From Sphaerochaetaceae bacterium (lineage in GTDB: Bacteria; Spirochaetota; Spirochaetia; Sphaerochaetales; Sphaerochaetaceae): a stretch of 64,000 nt of DNA. This document shows positions 34,439 through 43,224 of the stretch, one piece after another (position 1 is the stretch's first letter; the number at the start of each line of letters is the position of its first letter). The translations under genes and the position numbers were made by a program. The notes below the pieces were generated by a model. The model did not search any database and was not told the DNA's origin. It saw nothing but the letters and a program-made list of their open reading frames with translations. The stretch lies in assembly GCA_028532915.1 (NCBI GenBank), contig JAQQAI010000089.1, positions 248,001-312,000 on the forward strand, given 5' to 3'.

Positions 34439-36257
34439 ACCCGCGGTTCTCGAATACTTTTCTCTGCTGTGCATTCATGATCGCTTTCAGGACTCTGATA
34501 TTGTGAGGGGTAACTTCGACAAGCTCATCATCCTTGATGAACCTGATCGCCTGCTCAAGGGAAAGAGGCGAAACGGGAGTGAGAATGACAGCCTCATCTT
34601 TACCGCTGGCTCTCATGTTGGTCAGCTTTTTCGTCTTTGTAGGATTCACATTAAGATCGACATCCCGGTTGTGTTCCCCGACGATCATCCCCTCATAGAC
34701 CGAGTCTCCAGGTCTCACAAAGAGCCTTCCTCTATTTTCAAGATTGAACAGTGCATAAGGTACGGCCGATCCGCTTCTGTCGGATACAAGAGAGCCGGAA
34801 AAACGCGAGAAGATCTCACCTTTATGACGTTCCCAGCCTTTCAAAGAAGCGTTCATGATACCGTTCCCCTTCGTATCGGTCAGAAATTCATCACGATAGC
34901 CGATGAGGGCCCGTGAAGGTATCTCGAAATGAATCGTCACCCACGAATCACCTTCATAGGTTATATCCACCATCTGCCCTTTCCGTTTCGAAAGCTTCTC
35001 CATGACGATTCCGCTGTATACTTCAGGACAATCGATACGAAGATTCTCAACAGGTTCGATGGTGTTTCCCTGCTCATCCTTTCTGAACATGATCATAGGC
35101 TTTCCGACACATAGTTCGAATCCTTCTCTTCTCATCGATTCGATGATAATTGCGAGTTGGAACTCGCCCCTTCCTTTCACGATGAACGAATCATCACCAG
35201 TAGATCTTTCCACACGGATAGAAACATTCATGAGAGCCTCTTTCTCAAGCCTCTCGAAGATCTTCGTGGACTGGACGTTCTTTCCGTCTTTTCCCGCAAG
35301 AGGTGAAATGTTCTTCATGAATCTCATCGCGACAGTCGGTTCGTCAACGCTGATCCTTTCGAGAGATTTTACTTCATCACGGTTACAGATAGTATCTCCG
35401 ATTGAAACGCTTTCAATACCGGATAAAACTGCGATATCGCCTGGTTCAATCGTCTGGACTTCATGAAAAGTCGGTCCGTCATAGCTTTGAAGGCGGGTCA
35501 CTCTCAAAGGGATTTTCGACCCCTCTTTGTCGATACAGACGAGAGCGTCATGATTGTGCGCCTTTCCGTTGATCACCTTACCTATAGCGAGGCGTCCGAG
35601 ATAATCACTGTAGCTCAGATCTGAAACGAGCATCTGAAATGGTTCAGAGTCATCGTAGGAGGGACCCGGTATCTTTTCGATCATCGCATCAAGAAGAAGA
35701 TGCAGATCATCCTCGAGAGAATCGATTGACAGGCCGCATTGACCAGTCTTCCCTATACAGTAGAACAGAGGGACATCAAGGATGTTCTCATCATCATGTA
35801 ATTCCAGCAGCAGGTCGTAGATACTCTCCAGGACCTCCTCTTCCCTCCGGTCGGGACGGTCGACCTTGTTTATGACAACGATTACTGATGCATTATTTTT
35901 CAGAGCCTTCTGCAGAACGAATCTGGTCTGCGGAAGAGGGCCTTCGGCGGCATCCACCAGAAGCACGACTCCATCGACCATCGACAGTCCCCGTTCGACT
36001 TCACCGCCGAAATCGGCGTGTCCCGGGGTATCGATGATATTGATCTTGACCCCTTTGTAATTGATCGCACAGTTCTTTGCGCTGATCGTGATGCCGCGTT
36101 CTCTTTCCAGCGTATTGGAATCCATGATTCTGTCCGAATCATCCGAGACATCAAGTATTCCGCTCTGCCTGAACAGTCCATCGACCAGAGTTGTCTTTCC
36201 GTGGTCGACATGAGCGATTATCGCGATATTGCGTATTGTTTCATTAATTTTAATCAT
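34416..36257 (-). CDS. typA: Ribosome-associated GTPase TypA/BipA
   Basis: 613 aa translational GTPase involved in 50S assembly and stress or cold response. G1 AHVDHGKTTL, switch I ERERGITISAKN, G3 DTPGHADFGGEVERGLSMVD, G4 INKVDRPDRR, then EF-G-like domains and the unique C-terminal domain (GERGxxRxR-like region around SRALIGYRDEFLTDTKGNGI). Usual length. mRNA before the ATG shows no SD, and ATAACA-17-TATAGT places the start of transcription within a few nt of the ATG, so it may be leaderless. Convergent with ribokinase. Confidence 0.95.
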   Translation of the reverse strand: MIKINETIRNIAIIAHVDHGKTTLVDGLFRQSGILDVSDDSDRIMDSNTLERERGITISAKNCAINYKGVKINIIDTPGHADFGGEVERGLSMVDGVVLLVDAAEGPLPQTRFVLQKALKNNASVIVVINKVDRPDRREEEVLESIYDLLLELHDDENILDVPLFYCIGKTGQCGLSIDSLEDDLHLLLDAMIEKIPGPSYDDSEPFQMLVSDLSYSDYLGRLAIGKVINGKAHNHDALVCIDKEGSKIPLRVTRLQSYDGPTFHEVQTIEPGDIAVLSGIESVSIGDTICNRDEVKSLERISVDEPTVAMRFMKNISPLAGKDGKNVQSTKIFERLEKEALMNVSIRVERSTGDDSFIVKGRGEFQLAIIIESMRREGFELCVGKPMIMFRKDEQGNTIEPVENLRIDCPEVYSGIVMEKLSKRKGQMVDITYEGDSWVTIHFEIPSRALIGYRDEFLTDTKGNGIMNASLKGWERHKGEIFSRFSGSLVSDRSGSAVPYALFNLENRGRLFVRPGDSVYEGMIVGEHNRDVDLNVNPTKTKKLTNMRASGKDEAVILTPVSPLSLEQAIRFIKDDELVEVTPHNIRVLKAIMNAQQRKVFENRGFIPDYVN

Positions 36258-36344
36258 ACCGGAGGCAACTATAACACAATGAGGGACTTTTGTTATAGAT
36301 ACGAGAGGTATTTTATTTTTTTATTCACAATTAATTAGTGTGAA

Positions 36345-37274
36345 TCAGATCTCATCCCTTCTCGGAGGATTCGCCCCTTTCCTGCTTGTAGTCACCGCAG
36401 CACATCTCACGGCGAAGTCCATGATCTTTCTTGCAGTTTGTTCGCTGATCTCGGTTGAAGAAGTGATCTCATTCTCACTCAGATAGGTCAGAACAGCACC
36501 GCTTACCGTGTCTCCGGCACCTACGGTATCTACGATGGGATTATCAATGGCGTCAACCCTGATATCCATGCCGCTTTGCGAGATCCATCTCAGGCCGTCC
36601 TTTCCCATCGTAAGGAGAAGATGGGAAGTGGTATCCCTCAATAGTCGGGCCACTGCCTGCTGCTGTGTCATAGAAGGAAACAGCAGCTGCAGATCTTCAT
36701 CAGAAAGTTTGATCATCGTCGAAAGTGACGCGACCGATAGGACTCTCTTCCTGTAGGATTCGAAATCTTCTATGACCGTCGGTCTCACATTCGGATCGAA
36801 AAAGACGAAAGGAAGTGTCCTGCACGATCTGAGAGCATCTAAAATGGTTTCACCGCTCTTATCCAGGGCGACCGAGACAGACCCGACATGCAGGTATCTC
36901 AGATCTTTCACAGATCCCAGAGCATCCAGGATCTCGTCAGTGGTAAGTGCATTGACGGTAGTCCTCTCTGTGTAGAATACATAGGAAGCGGCTCCGCTCT
37001 CATCGATCTTGGCAAATCCGATCATCGAATTCTCATCTACATCACACAGATTTTCAATCAGTGAGACATTGTTGTCGATAAAATAGTTCTTCATCTGCTG
37101 ACCGAACATATCTTTTGAAAGTTTGCCTATATATGTGACTTCTCCGTTCAGACGCGAGGCGGCGGTTGCGGCATTGAGAGCACACCCTCCGCAGTAGTAA
37201 TGAAAGAGAGGCTCATCGTTCTCGCCGGTACCGCTGATAAAATCAATTAAGGATTCTCCTAAAAAACCAATCAT
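36345..37274 (-). CDS. PfkB-family sugar kinase (fructokinase-like)
   Basis: 309 aa. N-terminal GESLIDFISGTGENDEPLFH and GGCALNAATAASRLNG follow the fructokinase/2-keto-3-deoxygluconate kinase type; catalytic DTVGAGDTVSGAVLTYLSE. AAGGAG precedes the ATG. It is between the HD-domain gene (18 nt) and typA on the same strand. Substrate is uncertain: fructose is the commonest for this subgroup. Confidence 0.82.
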   Translation of the reverse strand: MIGFLGESLIDFISGTGENDEPLFHYYCGGCALNAATAASRLNGEVTYIGKLSKDMFGQQMKNYFIDNNVSLIENLCDVDENSMIGFAKIDESGAASYVFYTERTTVNALTTDEILDALGSVKDLRYLHVGSVSVALDKSGETILDALRSCRTLPFVFFDPNVRPTVIEDFESYRKRVLSVASLSTMIKLSDEDLQLLFPSMTQQQAVARLLRDTTSHLLLTMGKDGLRWISQSGMDIRVDAIDNPIVDTVGAGDTVSGAVLTYLSENEITSSTEISEQTARKIMDFAVRCAAVTTSRKGANPPRRDEI

Positions 37275-37292
37275 ATCTTTACTCCTTGCACA

Positions 37293-38099
37293 TCATAAGT
37301 ATTGTTTGTGATCCTGCCCGATAACCTTGGCATAGAGTTCTATGTACGGTTTGACCGGGGACATTCTGATCTTGGGATAGAGGACCTCTTCCACCTGAAA
37401 GAACCCCACTTCGTTCGACATCGATACGTGGATGGATATAGGTTTTTCTCCGCCTTTTTTTATCTCCACCTTCTCAATCGCATTCGAAGAATATTTATGG
37501 ATATCACCTACTTTGGCCTCATGGCTGATGGTCATGGGGATTCTCGCCCGTCCCTTCTCCATATCGCACCCGTCGGCAATGAGTATGATACCGGCTTCTA
37601 TGCTGTGGATTCTCCTGTTGGCCATATGCCCCACGATCCCCTCAAGTGCGATTGATCGAAGGACTACCCGTTTTTGCAGATTGTCGGGATATAAAGAATC
37701 AAGGATCCTGTTGATAACCGAGATTGCCAGCGTTGAACTGAGAAGTTCGTGATCCTCACGGCCGACCGCCATGCCCACATCATGCAGAAACGATGCCAGG
37801 ATCACAGCACATAAGGAATCCTGATAGGTCCCCACATTGTCATGTTCCAATGAACTTTGAACACCGGCTTTGTGCAGCAGAGAAAAGAGTCTGATTGCAT
37901 TGAGTGTGACCTTTCTCATATGAACGGGACCGTGATCGTTGAATCCGAGACGCACGATCGAAACATTGTTCGCATAATCCTGCATCTCCTGAACTTCCCT
38001 GTCGTTACATAAAAGCCTTATAAGTTCTCCGCTTTTCTCTTCGGGAGAAAGTATAGAATAGAGTTTCTTTTCCAGACTGATCTCTTTAGGTGACTTCAT
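37293..38099 (-). CDS. HD-domain phosphohydrolase
   Basis: 268 aa from MKSPKEISLEKKLYSI (ATG 38099); the frame is open 24 codons further without an SD. The HD metal-site residues are visible: GFNDHGPVHMRKV (first His), LASFLHDVGMAVGREDHE (His-Asp) and later EGIVGHMANRR and ILIADGCDMEKGRARI. The C-terminal domain, about 70 residues, has no recognised motif. Likely acts on a nucleotide or cyclic nucleotide, unproven. 18 nt before the sugar kinase gene, so probably co-transcribed. Confidence 0.8.
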   Translation of the reverse strand: MKSPKEISLEKKLYSILSPEEKSGELIRLLCNDREVQEMQDYANNVSIVRLGFNDHGPVHMRKVTLNAIRLFSLLHKAGVQSSLEHDNVGTYQDSLCAVILASFLHDVGMAVGREDHELLSSTLAISVINRILDSLYPDNLQKRVVLRSIALEGIVGHMANRRIHSIEAGIILIADGCDMEKGRARIPMTISHEAKVGDIHKYSSNAIEKVEIKKGGEKPISIHVSMSNEVGFFQVEEVLYPKIRMSPVKPYIELYAKVIGQDHKQYL

Positions 38100-38147
38100 G
38101 ATACACAGTTTACTTTGGCTGCGTGAAAAAGGCAACGCCAAAGAAGC

Positions 38148-38173
38148 GAAAAGGTGAGCCTTAAGGCTCACCT
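38148..38173 (-). terminator. Terminator after the PpiD/SurA-like gene
   Basis: Perfect palindrome AGGTGAGCC-TTAA-GGCTCACCT (38152-38173); on the minus strand followed by TTTTC. It lies 25 nt past the foldase stop. Confidence 0.85.
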
Positions 38174-38197
38174 CTTACGCTATGATGATCCGGTTTT

Positions 38198-39757
38198 CTA
38201 CTGCTGTGAAGTAATACCCATGATCTTGTCCAGATAAACTGTGAGGAAGTTATCCTCATAATCGTCCGCAGTGAATATCGTGTTGATAAGATCCTGCTGA
38301 ATGGACTGCTGGTTAACGTAGGGATAGATCATCGAAATATAGTCTCTTGTCTGTTCGTCCATCTCACCTTCGGAGGTGACCTGAACGACTATGGAAGAAT
38401 CACCGCTGGCAATCAGAGAGGAGACTTCCCCCTCTTTCAGAGCGTAAAGCTCCTTCATGATATCCACATCGGTGGAAACAGCCTGCAGGTAGCCTGTCTG
38501 ATCGGTATAACTGAATCCCATGAGATAGCTTGTCTCTCCCACATTCGGTGGAGTCAGGTCGACACTGTTGACAGTCAAACCGAGTTCATCAGCAGCTTCA
38601 CTGAAGCTCATCGAGCTGTCATTCACCATGGAAAGCAGCTGCTCACCCTTCTCAGCCACATATGACTGAGTCACATCGGGATTGTTCGCCTGGATATAGG
38701 CTCTTACATCATCGAGGACATCACTGTCATTGTAATCGGGGAAGAAGGGAGCCTGTTCTACTCTGTACAGAGCATATCCGTTGGGAGATGCATAGACGTC
38801 ACTGACCTGAGCAACCTCCGTGGAGAACAGTTCATTGACCTGCTCGGTATCGGTAAAATTGGTCTCGATCTCGTGGTAGTAGAACACTCCGGCCTTCCCG
38901 CCTTCTTCGGCAAATCCGTCCAGAGAGTTCTCTTCAGCTGCCTGTTCGAAAGTGATCTCGCCGTTTACGATCTGTTCTCTGATCGACTGTGCGGTCTGTT
39001 CATCATCAAGTGAGATGATCGAGATATCAATGAGTGTGAAGGGAGCCGGATTGGATAAAGCGAAGGCCCGGGTAGCATCATCAGGATAGATCGAAGCATC
39101 AAGGACAACGAAATCGAATGCTTTTGAGGCGTCTCCTATCGAAAGGATGTAATCAAGCTCTCCGTCACTGTCGAGAACCGACTGCAGATCGCTCACGATG
39201 ATCTGTGTGGGAATTGAATCACTGATCTCTTTTTTGACCGAATTTTTGCTTTCGACACTTGCTTCTTCGTATGTCGCTATATCGAATTTACCGTCTTTGT
39301 TGTAGACACCGCTATCGATGATAGCATCATTCAGAGTGCTTTCTGCTACGATGATACCGGCATCATCCGCCATCTGCTCGATCGCGGTATGAAATACGGT
39401 CTGTTCGAATGCTCCCCGCCAGATCTGATATGCTGCAGCCTCACCGCTGCCGCTGTTCTGCTGAGCCTGATTCTGATATTGACGGTAGAAATAGTTTCCC
39501 TGTGAAAATTCGATCGGCTCCCCGTTATACGTACCGAACTGCACGCTGCTGCTGCTTTGAGAAGAGCCCAGTGAAGGGACAACGACCCCGACTATCAATA
39601 CAATAGACAGCAGCCCCAGAATCACATAGGTAAGAATGAGAGAAAAAGTAATGGGTTGCCTGACTTTCTTTCCATCTTTTTTCTTAGGTGTTTTACTTGG
39701 TAGCTTCACTACGTTAGTACCATCGGTTTGAGACTGCTTGGAATCCTTTGAAGGCAT
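38198..39757 (-). CDS. Membrane-anchored PpiD/SurA-like peptidyl-prolyl isomerase chaperone
   Basis: 519 aa from MPSKDSKQSQTDGTNV (ATG 39757, AGAGGT upstream). A Lys-rich cytoplasmic tail precedes one membrane helix (about residues 40-62). An extracytoplasmic SurA_N-like helical region follows, and a parvulin-like domain (about 225-350, including ITFEQAAEENSLDGFAEEGG and GYALYRVEQAP). A second helical region is rich in Asp/Ser. The catalytic parvulin residues are poorly conserved by eye, so chaperone activity may outweigh isomerase activity. Own promoter, own terminator. Confidence 0.82.
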   Translation of the reverse strand: MPSKDSKQSQTDGTNVVKLPSKTPKKKDGKKVRQPITFSLILTYVILGLLSIVLIVGVVVPSLGSSQSSSSVQFGTYNGEPIEFSQGNYFYRQYQNQAQQNSGSGEAAAYQIWRGAFEQTVFHTAIEQMADDAGIIVAESTLNDAIIDSGVYNKDGKFDIATYEEASVESKNSVKKEISDSIPTQIIVSDLQSVLDSDGELDYILSIGDASKAFDFVVLDASIYPDDATRAFALSNPAPFTLIDISIISLDDEQTAQSIREQIVNGEITFEQAAEENSLDGFAEEGGKAGVFYYHEIETNFTDTEQVNELFSTEVAQVSDVYASPNGYALYRVEQAPFFPDYNDSDVLDDVRAYIQANNPDVTQSYVAEKGEQLLSMVNDSSMSFSEAADELGLTVNSVDLTPPNVGETSYLMGFSYTDQTGYLQAVSTDVDIMKELYALKEGEVSSLIASGDSSIVVQVTSEGEMDEQTRDYISMIYPYVNQQSIQQDLINTIFTADDYEDNFLTVYLDKIMGITSQQ

Positions 39758-39809
39758 GTATGACCTCTTTATGCGCAAAATCGTATCTGAATGTTGAGAT
39801 ACCTTGGAA

Positions 39810-39838
39810 AAAATACCATACACTTACAAGTATGTCAA
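39810..39838 (-). promoter_or_regulatory. Promoter of the PpiD/SurA-like gene
   Basis: On the minus strand: perfect TTGACA (39833-39838), 17-bp spacer, TATTTT (39810-39815) with an upstream TGG giving an extended -10. About 50 nt upstream of the ATG. Confidence 0.85.
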
Positions 39839-39847
39839 CGTAAGTGA

Positions 39848-39876
39848 TTGACATTGAAAAACGCATTAATTATAGT
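39848..39876 (+). promoter_or_regulatory. Promoter of tRNA-Pro
   Basis: Perfect TTGACA (39848-39853), 17-bp spacer, TATAGT (39871-39876). Transcription would start near 39882, 5 nt before the tRNA. The -35 elements of this and the divergent foldase promoter are only 9 bp apart. Confidence 0.9.
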
Positions 39877-39886
39877 GGGGTCTATT

Positions 39887-39959
39887 CGGGTAGTAGCGCA
39901 GGGGCTAGCGCACTTGGTTCGGGACCAAGGGGTCGGAGGTTCAAATCCTCTCTACCCGA
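39887..39959 (+). tRNA. tRNA-Pro (anticodon CGG)
   Basis: 73 nt cloverleaf: acceptor CGGGTAG/CTACCCG, D-arm GCGC/GCGC, anticodon stem CTTGG/CCAAG with loop TTCGGGA (anticodon CGG), T-arm GGAGG/CCTCT with loop TTCAAAT, discriminator A. CCA is not encoded. Decodes CCG. Confidence 0.95.
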
Positions 39960-39993
39960 CTAAGACAATCCACACATTAAAAAAACCGACTGA

Positions 39994-42900
39994 TCAGAGC
40001 TCTTTTTCATGATGAAGAGCTCTGACTTGTATTTCTCCCTTTCGGGCGTATTTGATAGCCTCCAAAGCGGCTTCGGCTGCACTTAAGGTCGTCGTATAGG
40101 GAATATCGTAGGCCAATGCGACTTGTCTCAATGACAGTGTACTGTGGAGAGACCGTCTTCCCATAGGGGTATTGATCAGCAGATCGATAGTCCCCATTCT
40201 CATGTGATCCACAATATTCGGATGCCCTTCCCCCTCTTTCAGAAGAACCTCGCTGAGAATACCTCTTTCGAAAAGGAATGCCGCATTTCCCCGGGTTGCC
40301 GCGATCGAGAACCCGAGTCTCTGAAATTCTTTTACGATAGGAAGAACTTTTTCTCTGTCTTTCTTGTTGACCGATACGCACACCCTCCCTTTCACGGGCA
40401 GGGCATTGTCGGCAGCGACCTGACTTTTATAATACGCCTCGCCGAAAGTGCTTCCGATACCGACGACCTCGCCTGTCGATCTCATCTGGGGTCCGAGCAC
40501 CGGGTCGAGATGAGTGAACCGGGAGAATGAGAACACCGCTTCCTTTATCGCCCAGCCGTAACGGCATACACCGCTGACAGTATCACCGGGTTTCTGTACG
40601 ACCTTCTGATCATATAAAGATCTCCCCTCCCAGATATTGACCGCCATTGCTACGATATCGACATCGGACATCTTTGAGAGAAACGGAATCGTTCTGCTTG
40701 CTCTCGGATTGACTTCGATCACATATAGCTGACTGTCTATGCTTGCGAGCTGGATATTCATGAATCCTCTGATATCGAGAGCCTTTGCGATCTTATAGGT
40801 GATCTCTTTTGTCATCTGTAAAAGATCATCGCTCATGTTGTAGGGAGGAAACACCGCGGCAGAATCTCCGGAATGAACCCCCGCAGCCTCGATATGCTGA
40901 AGGATACCGCAGATATAAAGAGACTCTCCGTCAAACAGGGCATCTACATCATATTCGAATGCATCCTCTAGAAAGTGATCGAGCAGAAGCGGAGAATCGT
41001 CACTGATGACGACCGGATCGTTCAGATACTGCTGAAGCTCATCTTCCGAGTAGAGAATATGCATGTTCGCACCGCCGAGAACATGAGAGGGTCTTACCAG
41101 AAGAGGAAAGCCGACCTGCTTCGCAAGCGGGATGACATCCTCAATGCTCGTGGCGCTCCTGTTGGAGCTCTGCCTGATTCCTATCTCCTCCAAAAGAGCG
41201 CTGAAGGCCTTTCGTTCATCACTGATGAACAAAGACTCATATGACGTGCCTGAGATTGCTATATTCTCTTTCTGAAGCGCTTTGAGAAGCTTCAGGGGAG
41301 TCTGCCCCCCCAATTGGACGACAACCTCCTTGACCTTTTCCCTTTTGACGATGTTGATGACTTCTTCGCTGCTGAGAGTCTCCAGATAGAGTCTGTCTGA
41401 GATCGAGTAATCTGTGCTCACTGTCTCGGGATTGTTGTTGATCATGATGGGATGGACACCGCTTTCCTTGTAGGCAAGGGAGGCCAGAGTACAGCAGGTA
41501 TCGAATTCAAGACCCTGCCCCACCCGGTTCGGTCCGCTCGCGACGATAGCAACCGAATTTTTCCCTACCGGTTCACTCTCGTTCACCTCATCGTATGTAA
41601 GATAGCAGTAGGGAGTCGAAGCATCGAATTCTCCGGCACATGTATCTACGAAATGATCGACAGGAAATATTCCGTACTCTTTCTGGAGAGTTTGAACATC
41701 CTTCTCATCGAGACCGACAAGAGAGGCGATCCGCCGATTGCTCATGCCGTACGACTTCGCTTTGATGTACAGATCCCTGTCCAATGCAGAGCTTCTGAGC
41801 AGGTTGTCGAACTCGACCTGTCTCACTACAGCATCGACTATGAACGGATGATAACGGGTGATCTTCATCGCGCTGTCCGCATGTGAAGACCCGTAGCGGT
41901 TCAGATATGAATACAGGGCATGGATCCTGTATGGATGAAGCGAAGAAAGAACTGTAAGGACATCGTTCTCACTGTAGCGGTCGATCGATTCAAGTTCTAC
42001 AACACCCTCTATCTTCTCCTCCGTACCCCTGATCGCTTTATTGAGTGCCTCCAGGAACGTTCTTCCGAGTGCCAGAGATTCTCCTACGCTTCTCATCTGT
42101 GTGCCCAGCGGCTGACTTGTGAAGGGGAACTTGTCGATCTCGAACCGGGGAACTTTCACCGCGATGTAGTCGAGAGCAGGTTCGAAGCTGCTGCTCGTTG
42201 TCCCCGTGATCTCGTTGAGGACCTCATCGAGAGTGTAGCCCACCGCAAGTTTCGCACTCACGCGGGCTATCGCATAGCCGGTGGCCTTGCTGGCGAGGGC
42301 AGAAGACCGAGAGACTCTGGGATTCATCTCGATGACGAGCATTTCACCGGTATCGGGGTTGACTGCGAACTGAACGTTCACTCCGCCCCCTCTGATTCCG
42401 ACTTCTCTGATGATGCTCAGCGATGCGTCTCTCATCTTCTGGTACTGGCGGTCACTCAGATTGATGATGGGCGCTACCGTGATACTGTCTCCTGTATGGA
42501 TCCCCATGGGATCGACGTTCTCTATCGAACACACGACGATCGCGTTGGATTCGCGATCGCAGATGACCTCCATCTCGAACTCCATCCATCCGATAAGAGA
42601 CTGCTCGATAAGCACCTCGTGAGTCGTACTGGCAAGCAGCGCTTTCTGAACCATCGAATCGAAGGTATTCTCCTTTTCAATGATCCCTCCTCCGATTCCG
42701 CCCAGCGTGTAGTTGGGCCTGAGAATCAGAGGAAGTGAGTGATCCTTTTTGAAATCATATGCCATCTCGAGTGATGTTATCTGCTGTGAGTGCGGGCTCG
42801 ACAGACCTATGGAGGAAACCAGCTGTTTGAAACTCTCTCTGTCTTCACCGTTCTTTATCGCCTCGACCGATACGCCGAGGAGTCTTACTCCGTGTTTTTC

Positions 42901-43224
42901 CAGAATACCCTTTTCGGCAAGTGCCACGGTGAGGTTCAAAGCCGTCTGTCCTCCCATGGTGCCCAAAAGTGCATCGGGAGATTCCGATTCGATGATCCTC
43001 TCCAGGTATTCGACCTCAAGCGGTTCCATATAGACTGTAGCACCGAAGGACGGAGTGCTCATCATCGTCGCGGGATTGGGATTCACCAGAACGACATCGA
43101 ATCCTTCCTCTTTCAGTGCTATGAGTGCCTGAGTTCCCGAGTAATCGAACTCGCAGCCCTGGCCGATGACGATCGGACCGCTTCCGATGATCAGTATCTT
43201 CTGTATATCTTTCATTTTCGGCAT
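39994..43224 (-). CDS. carB: Carbamoyl-phosphate synthase large subunit
   Basis: 1076 aa from MPKMKDIQKILIIGSGPIVI (ATG 43224), overlapping the carA stop by one base (TGATG), with AAGGAG at the end of carA. Two homologous ATP-grasp halves: the first starts LIIGSGPIVIGQGCEFDYSG, the second repeats it as VAIVASGPNRVGQGLEFDTC. An oligomerisation domain lies between, and a C-terminal MGS-like allosteric domain ends the protein. Makes carbamoyl phosphate for arginine and pyrimidine synthesis. Predicted ArgR boxes in the carA promoter would control both. Confidence 0.97.
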   Translation of the reverse strand: MPKMKDIQKILIIGSGPIVIGQGCEFDYSGTQALIALKEEGFDVVLVNPNPATMMSTPSFGATVYMEPLEVEYLERIIESESPDALLGTMGGQTALNLTVALAEKGILEKHGVRLLGVSVEAIKNGEDRESFKQLVSSIGLSSPHSQQITSLEMAYDFKKDHSLPLILRPNYTLGGIGGGIIEKENTFDSMVQKALLASTTHEVLIEQSLIGWMEFEMEVICDRESNAIVVCSIENVDPMGIHTGDSITVAPIINLSDRQYQKMRDASLSIIREVGIRGGGVNVQFAVNPDTGEMLVIEMNPRVSRSSALASKATGYAIARVSAKLAVGYTLDEVLNEITGTTSSSFEPALDYIAVKVPRFEIDKFPFTSQPLGTQMRSVGESLALGRTFLEALNKAIRGTEEKIEGVVELESIDRYSENDVLTVLSSLHPYRIHALYSYLNRYGSSHADSAMKITRYHPFIVDAVVRQVEFDNLLRSSALDRDLYIKAKSYGMSNRRIASLVGLDEKDVQTLQKEYGIFPVDHFVDTCAGEFDASTPYCYLTYDEVNESEPVGKNSVAIVASGPNRVGQGLEFDTCCTLASLAYKESGVHPIMINNNPETVSTDYSISDRLYLETLSSEEVINIVKREKVKEVVVQLGGQTPLKLLKALQKENIAISGTSYESLFISDERKAFSALLEEIGIRQSSNRSATSIEDVIPLAKQVGFPLLVRPSHVLGGANMHILYSEDELQQYLNDPVVISDDSPLLLDHFLEDAFEYDVDALFDGESLYICGILQHIEAAGVHSGDSAAVFPPYNMSDDLLQMTKEITYKIAKALDIRGFMNIQLASIDSQLYVIEVNPRASRTIPFLSKMSDVDIVAMAVNIWEGRSLYDQKVVQKPGDTVSGVCRYGWAIKEAVFSFSRFTHLDPVLGPQMRSTGEVVGIGSTFGEAYYKSQVAADNALPVKGRVCVSVNKKDREKVLPIVKEFQRLGFSIAATRGNAAFLFERGILSEVLLKEGEGHPNIVDHMRMGTIDLLINTPMGRRSLHSTLSLRQVALAYDIPYTTTLSAAEAALEAIKYARKGEIQVRALHHEKEL
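39995..40024 (-). other. Hairpin overlapping the carB stop codon
   Basis: CAGAGCTCTT (39995-40004) and AAGAGCTCTG (40015-40024) pair over 10 bp within the last codons of carB. On the minus strand a TTTTTTT run follows only after 9 nt, so it may be an imperfect terminator or a 3'-end stability structure. Confidence 0.45.

Noticed and set aside
41920-42738. Open frame of 272 codons antisense to carB
   Set aside because: Complement of conserved ATP-grasp coding sequence, no independent support.
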